From Stutzerimonas stutzeri (GTDB lineage Bacteria; Pseudomonadota; Gammaproteobacteria; Pseudomonadales; Pseudomonadaceae), in contig NC_015740.1 of the NCBI RefSeq assembly GCF_000219605.1, forward strand, positions 62,001 through 126,000: a stretch of 64,000 nt of DNA. The letters run 5' to 3'. Every line of letters starts with the position of its first letter. Within the stretch, counting starts at the first letter, position 1. Position numbers and translations under genes: made by a program. Of this stretch, positions 59,946-64,000 are shown in pieces. The notes below the pieces were generated by a model that saw only the letters and a list, made by a program, of their open reading frames with translations, had not been told where the DNA came from and did not search any database.

Positions 59946-61966
59946 CCTGAAAAATTCATCATTCTTTTGACTTTATGTTTTGGCTTGAGCGGACTGGCGG
60001 GCGCCTGCTCCAACAACCTCCCGGCCTTATCCCTATCCGACATTCCCGGCAGCACCGGTGATTTGATCTTGATTCCCGAGCCCTTGCCTGGCGCGCCGCC
60101 GGCGTTGATTCGTGCCAGCGGGCCGGAGACGGTGATGCCGCCCGGGTCGAGCTTGATGAAGCTGCCGCCGGCCTTCAGGGTCAGTTCGACGCCGGCTTCG
60201 ATGACCATCTTTTGCCCGGCTTTGAGGTGGATCTCGCGGCCGGCCCTGGTCAGCTGGGCGGTGCCGAGCTTGATGTGTTGGGTCTGGCCGACGGTGAGGT
60301 GGTCGTCGGGTTTGATTTCCACCTTGCGATCACCTGCGACGATGAGATGTTCCTCAGCCTTAAGCTCGCTGTAGCTGTTGGCTTCCACCGTGTCGTGGCG
60401 CTCGTGGCCGACGCGGATCTTCTGGTCGTGCTCGATGTTCTCGTCCCAGTCGCGCTGGGCGTGGAGGTAGATCTGTTCGGCACCCTTGCGGTCTTCGATG
60501 CGCAGTTCGTTGCAGCCACCACCACCCGGGCTGCTCAGGGTCTTGAACACCGTGCGGGTCTTGTTGGCCGGCAGGTCGTAAGGGACCTGGTGTTCCTTGT
60601 GGTACAGGCAGCCGGTCACCAGCGGTTGATCGGGATCGCCTTCGAGGAAGGTCACCAGCACTTCCATGCCGACCCGCGGGATGGCGATGCCGCCATAGCG
60701 GTCACCCGCCCAGCTGGAGCTGACGCGCATCCAGCAGCTGGTCTTGTCATCGGCCTGGGCTTCGCGGTCCCAGTGGAACTGGATTTTTACGCGGCCGTAC
60801 TCGTCGCAGTGGATCTCTTCGCCAGCGGGGCCGGTAACCACGGCGGTCTGGCTGCCGAGCACCTTCGGTTTCGGATGGCGAAGCGCCGGGCGGAAGGGGC
60901 TGTCCCAGGGGGTGGCGCTGAAGCGGTTGCGGTAGCCCTGGACGAAGCCGTCACCGCTATCGACATGACTGGCGACGGACTCCTCCAACACCTGCGGCTG
61001 CTTGCCTTCGTGCAGCACTTCGGTAAGAAGCCAGAGCTGGTTCCAGTCGCTGCGCGGGTGTTCGGTGAGCGGGAGGAAATGTCCGCTCACCAGCCTCGGC
61101 TGGTCGCTCTCGCCGTCGGCCAGCTCGTAGTCGTGGCGGTGGCGTTCCAGGGCGCGCTGCGACAGATGCTTGCCGCGGGCGCGCTCGGTGAAGCGGCCGG
61201 GGTAGTCGTAGTCTTCGAGATCAGGTTGGAAGTCGCTGTGGAGCGCGGCCTCCATGGACAGGCGCGGCTTTTCGAAGTCGTAGTCGCGGCGCGTGACGCG
61301 GCTGGTACGGGTTTCCAGGCGCAGGCCGAAACGCTTGATCACCGGCTGGTCGGCGACCAGACCGCTGTCCTGCTGATAGGCGGTGGCGGTGAGCCTGGGG
61401 AAGACCGTCTGGTCATCGCCGAAGACCAGCACATGACCGGCCGCGCTGTGCTGGAAGTGATAGTGGATGCCCTCTTCCTCGCACAGGCGCTGGATGAAGT
61501 GCAGGTCGGTCTCGTCGTACTGCACGCAATATTCGCGCGGTGGGTAAATAACCGGGCCGAGTTGGAAGCTGTAGGCATCGGCTTGGATACCATGCTCCTC
61601 AAGTACCTGGGCGACGATCTGCGGCACCGTCAGGTGCTGGAAGATGCGCTGGTTGGTGCGATGGGCGAGGTAGGCCAGCTGCGGCACGAGCGTGAGGCGA
61701 TAGCGGGTCAGACGCTGGCCGGATTCACCCTGGGCGGCCTGATGCACCAGCCCATGAACACCACTGCCATCCGGCGCGAAGGCAAGAAAAGCCGGGCGAT
61801 GCAACAGGCTTTCCAGATCCAGGTCGGGGCGCTCGCTGACCAGTTCCACGTCGAAGCGATAAGGCTGGCTGATGGCCTCGCGGCCCCGGAATTCGAGCAC
61901 CTTGAAGTCGTGCTCGACGCCTTCGAGGGAAAGCGTGAAGTGGGTTTTATTGGCCGCGTTGAACAT
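59942..61966 (-). CDS. vgrG: type VI secretion spike protein VgrG
   Basis: 674 residues. The gp27-like part has FEFRG-type start (KVLEFRGREAISQPYRF), TNQRIFQHLTVPQIVAQVL, REYCVQYDETDLHFIQRLCEEEGI. The gp5 OB-fold follows (DEYGRVKIQFHWDRE; SSSWAGDRYGG; GMEVLVTFLEGDPDQPLVTG), then beta-helix repeats (ELKAEEHLIVAGDRKVEIK, quoted in part EEHLIVAGDRKVEIK). The C-terminal 60 residues after SGPLARINAGG are an extension rich in Lys and Pro, probably for cargo or PAAR contact. It is 21 bp after stk1, so cargo expression is tied to the T6SS operon. Confidence 0.96.
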   Translation of the reverse strand: MFNAANKTHFTLSLEGVEHDFKVLEFRGREAISQPYRFDVELVSERPDLDLESLLHRPAFLAFAPDGSGVHGLVHQAAQGESGQRLTRYRLTLVPQLAYLAHRTNQRIFQHLTVPQIVAQVLEEHGIQADAYSFQLGPVIYPPREYCVQYDETDLHFIQRLCEEEGIHYHFQHSAAGHVLVFGDDQTVFPRLTATAYQQDSGLVADQPVIKRFGLRLETRTSRVTRRDYDFEKPRLSMEAALHSDFQPDLEDYDYPGRFTERARGKHLSQRALERHRHDYELADGESDQPRLVSGHFLPLTEHPRSDWNQLWLLTEVLHEGKQPQVLEESVASHVDSGDGFVQGYRNRFSATPWDSPFRPALRHPKPKVLGSQTAVVTGPAGEEIHCDEYGRVKIQFHWDREAQADDKTSCWMRVSSSWAGDRYGGIAIPRVGMEVLVTFLEGDPDQPLVTGCLYHKEHQVPYDLPANKTRTVFKTLSSPGGGGCNELRIEDRKGAEQIYLHAQRDWDENIEHDQKIRVGHERHDTVEANSYSELKAEEHLIVAGDRKVEIKPDDHLTVGQTQHIKLGTAQLTRAGREIHLKAGQKMVIEAGVELTLKAGGSFIKLDPGGITVSGPLARINAGGAPGKGSGIKIKSPVLPGMSDRDKAGRLLEQAPASPLKPKHKVKRMMNFSG

Positions 61967-61987
61967 TGGTCTCTCCTTGTCCTGATG

Positions 61988-62959
61988 TCATCCATGGGAG
62001 TGGCCGAACCAGCGCCGCCAACGGTTCGGTGCGGGGCGGCTGAAGGCTTGCAACAGGCCCGCTGCATCGATGCTGCGCTGCGCTTCGTCGAATGCCAGCG
62101 CCAGACGCAGCGCCGGCCAGCAATGCAGGGGCAGCTGCGGCGGGCGCTGCAGGGAGCTGTCCAGCTCCATGGCTTTGGCCTGACGGGCGCTGAGCCGGCG
62201 ATAAGGGTGGCTGCCGCTGGCCAGTTCATAGAGCACGCAGGCCAGGGCGTAAACATCCGCCGCGGCGGTCAGCTCGCCACCGTCGAGCAGTTCCAGTGCG
62301 GCATAACGCGGCGTCCAGGCGGCGAAGCGCGTGCGGCACAGGCGCGGCAAACCGGGCAGCAGCCCTTCCAGCGGTTGTCCGAGCCCATAGTCGAACAGGC
62401 GCAGGCCGTCATCGGCGAGCATCACGTTGCTCGGTTTCAGGTCGCCATGCAGCACGCCCAGGCTGTGTGAATAGGTCAGCGCCTCCAGCAGCGGTAACGC
62501 GATGCCCTGCAGTTCGTTCCAGGCCATGCCCTGCGGGCGCTCGCACAGTAATTGGTCGAGGGTTGGCCCCTTGAGCAGCTCCAGGGTGATGAAGGCGCGC
62601 TGGCTGGCTGGGTCGATGTCGAAGTTGTACAGGCGCACCACATGCCGGTGGCTAAGGCGCGTGGTCAGCGCGTATTCGCTGTAGAGCAGGGCGCTGGCGT
62701 CGGGGTACTCGGCAAAATCCTCGCTGAGCGTCTTCAGCGCCACGTAGGGCTCCGGATCGCCGAACTGTTCGCGCAGCAGGTCACGGGCGCGATAGACCGC
62801 ACCCATGCCGCCGACGCCGAGCAGGCGCTCGATCCGGTAGCGGCCGCCGAGGACTTCCGGCAGCTCGCCGACAGGCGTTTTCGTTGCCTCCGGCACCGGT
62901 GTGGCCGCGGTGGAGGCTAGTGCAAAATAGGTGAGATCGCAGGCAGGCTGGGCGTTCAT
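61988..62959 (-). CDS. stk1: T6SS-associated serine/threonine protein kinase
   Basis: 323 residues from the ATG at 62959, overlapping the stp1 stop. Kinase motifs: glycine loop LGVGGMGAVYRARD, Lys in YVALKTL, catalytic loop VLHGDLKPSNVML (HGD instead of HRD, thus a non-RD kinase), and FDYG in place of DFG. APE is represented by YAALELLDGG. No membrane helix, unlike PpkA. The order tssM-stp1-stk1 is that of the H2-type cluster of P. aeruginosa. It presumably tunes T6SS firing by threonine phosphorylation. Confidence 0.92.
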   Translation of the reverse strand: MNAQPACDLTYFALASTAATPVPEATKTPVGELPEVLGGRYRIERLLGVGGMGAVYRARDLLREQFGDPEPYVALKTLSEDFAEYPDASALLYSEYALTTRLSHRHVVRLYNFDIDPASQRAFITLELLKGPTLDQLLCERPQGMAWNELQGIALPLLEALTYSHSLGVLHGDLKPSNVMLADDGLRLFDYGLGQPLEGLLPGLPRLCRTRFAAWTPRYAALELLDGGELTAAADVYALACVLYELASGSHPYRRLSARQAKAMELDSSLQRPPQLPLHCWPALRLALAFDEAQRSIDAAGLLQAFSRPAPNRWRRWFGHSHG

Positions 62960-63690
62960 CGGCGTATCACCACGGCGCTGAGATTGTCTCGCGCCGGGCC
63001 CTTGAGTGCCTGGCGAAACAGCCGTTCCAGCGCCAGCTGCGTGGACGGCAGGCTGAGTGCGGCGCCGAGCGCGTCGGCGGACATGCTCTGGTAGAGCCCA
63101 TCGCTGCACAGCAGCAGCGTGTCGCCCGGGAATACGGCGAATTCGAGGATATCCAGCTCCAGCTTCTCGCTGGCGCCTATGGCGCGGGTCAATGCATGGG
63201 CAGCCGGGTGTTTGGCGGCAAGCTCGGGGCTGAGCTGCTGCTCGTCAATCAGTTGCTGCAGCAACGAGTGGTCGCGTGACAGCTGATAGAGACGGCCGCT
63301 ACGCCACAGGTAGCAGCGGCTGTCGCCAGCCCAGATGCACGCGGCGCGATCACTTTCCATAAGCAGGGCGACCACGGTGCTGCCGATCACCGGATCGGGG
63401 CGTTCGGCGGTGACCGTCAGTTCCTGGCTGAGCCGGCGATTGAGCTCATGCAGACAGCGCCGCAACGCCCGCAGCCGCTCGGCCAGATCGCCGCCCCTGG
63501 AAAGCTCGGCCAGCTGCTCGATGATCAGGCGACTGGCCAGGGCGCCGTTCTGGTGTCCGCCCATGCCGTCGGCCACGGCCCAGAGCCCGGCCTGTGGCAG
63601 GTCGAGAAAGGCATCTTCGTTGCGCGCACGCACCTTGCCGGTGTCGGTGCGCGCTGCGCTGCGCCAGCTGCACGCGGTTGCGTTCATCAC
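62956..63690 (-). CDS. stp1: T6SS-associated PP2C-type protein phosphatase
   Basis: 244 residues. PP2C motifs for the two metal ions: VRARNEDAF, VADGMGGHQNG, IGSTVVALL, IWAGDSRCYL, LLLCSDGLYQ, and DNLSAVVI. It should reverse Stk1 phosphorylation. Its start overlaps the tssM stop and its stop overlaps stk1, each by ATGA. Confidence 0.95.
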   Translation of the reverse strand: MMNATACSWRSAARTDTGKVRARNEDAFLDLPQAGLWAVADGMGGHQNGALASRLIIEQLAELSRGGDLAERLRALRRCLHELNRRLSQELTVTAERPDPVIGSTVVALLMESDRAACIWAGDSRCYLWRSGRLYQLSRDHSLLQQLIDEQQLSPELAAKHPAAHALTRAIGASEKLELDILEFAVFPGDTLLLCSDGLYQSMSADALGAALSLPSTQLALERLFRQALKGPARDNLSAVVIRR

Positions 63691-64000
63691 AGCGTCGCCG
63701 GCAGCTTGAAGCCGCGCAGCAGCGCGAGATCGAACGGATTCGGCGAGCGCTGCGCATGCAGCAGGTAGTTGGCGCGCAGGCCGCCGAGATCGGCCTTGAG
63801 CATCAACACGTCGCGGCCGCTGTGGTAGTCGACCTGCATCAGGTCGATCAGGCGGAACAGCGACCAGGGCCCGGTGTTCTTCTCGATACCCACGCGACGG
63901 CCACCGAGTTCTTCCACCACCAGGCTGGTGCGTCCGTCGTCGGCTTCGGCCGGCCAGCGGAACGCGGTCTGCACGATCGGCCCGTGGCGGTATTCCATCT
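63687..64000 (-). CDS. tssM: T6SS membrane protein TssM/IcmF, C-terminal end only
   Basis: About 104 codons remain and run off the window. The sequence (GPIVQTAFRWP, TGPWSLFRLIDLM, PFDLALLRGFKLPATL) matches the conserved C-terminal periplasmic domain of TssM, where GPWSLFRL and RGFxLP are typical. TssM anchors the T6SS baseplate-membrane complex with TssL and TssJ. The ATG at 63998 is internal. Confidence 0.9.
   Translation of the reverse strand, partial: MEYRHGPIVQTAFRWPAEADDGRTSLVVEELGGRRVGIEKNTGPWSLFRLIDLMQVDYHSGRDVLMLKADLGGLRANYLLHAQRSPNPFDLALLRGFKLPATL

Noticed and set aside
60212..62470. 752-codon open frame on the plus strand
   Set aside because: It lies antisense to vgrG and part of stk1, which have full family motifs. 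Long antisense frames are expected at this GC content, and it has no recognisable domain.

Overview
The window is GC-rich, densely packed gammaproteobacterial DNA. Its polyamine block (desA, diguanylate cyclase, aguA-aguB-aguR, spuI, spuABCDEFGH) follows the gene order remembered from Pseudomonas aeruginosa, which points to Pseudomonas in the broad sense, probably the stutzeri group (Stutzerimonas). The species cannot be fixed from the sequence alone. No rRNA, tRNA or CRISPR array was seen. REGION 1 (1-12.3 kb, all minus strand) is a signalling island: three multi-domain sensor kinases (double-Cache/PAS, GAF/PAS, CHASE3/PAS/receivers), three single-domain receivers, an HPt-receiver-receiver-GGDEF output protein and, last, a TPR/YaiO-like outer-membrane protein cut by the window edge. 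Two of these genes carry apparent single-base frameshifts only about 350 bp apart. REGION 2 (12.6-29.3 kb) is desaturase, diguanylate cyclase, VOC protein, then agmatine-to-putrescine conversion (aguBA with regulator aguR) and putrescine uptake and catabolism (spuI diverging from spuABCDEFGH), ending in a strong terminator. REGION 3 (29.3-32.5 kb) holds four small housekeeping or unknown genes: a CxC thioredoxin-fold-like membrane protein, an alpha/beta hydrolase, a DUF2059-like exported protein and a 2OG-Fe(II) oxygenase. REGION 4 (32.5-39.3 kb) is a C4-dicarboxylate TRAP system, dctPQM, with a sigma-54 promoter in front of dctP and the dctBD two-component genes that should drive it. REGION 5 (39.4-42.8 kb) is the dTDP-L-rhamnose operon rfbBACD with overlapping genes. 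REGION 6 (42.9-51.5 kb) has two envelope transport operons: a YhiI/RbbA/YhhJ-like ABC exporter and an Mla/Pqi-type lipid transport set (permease, ATPase, MCE protein, lipoprotein). REGION 7 (51.6-54.7 kb) pairs a catalase-family haem protein with a di-haem cytochrome c. REGION 8 (54.85-64 kb) is the end of a type VI secretion cluster of the tssM-stp1-stk1 kind, followed by vgrG and an effector cassette. The cassette holds an unknown lipoprotein, a very large peptidoglycan-hydrolase effector (two M23/LytM-like domains, SH3, EF-hand, lysozyme-like C-terminus) and an LprI-like lysozyme inhibitor as candidate immunity protein. The effector gene is split by an IS2-subgroup element with a perfect 5-bp target duplication; joining the flanks restores one open frame. 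A further apparent frameshift lies between its first and second modules. This broken effector-immunity cassette is the most interesting part of the window.
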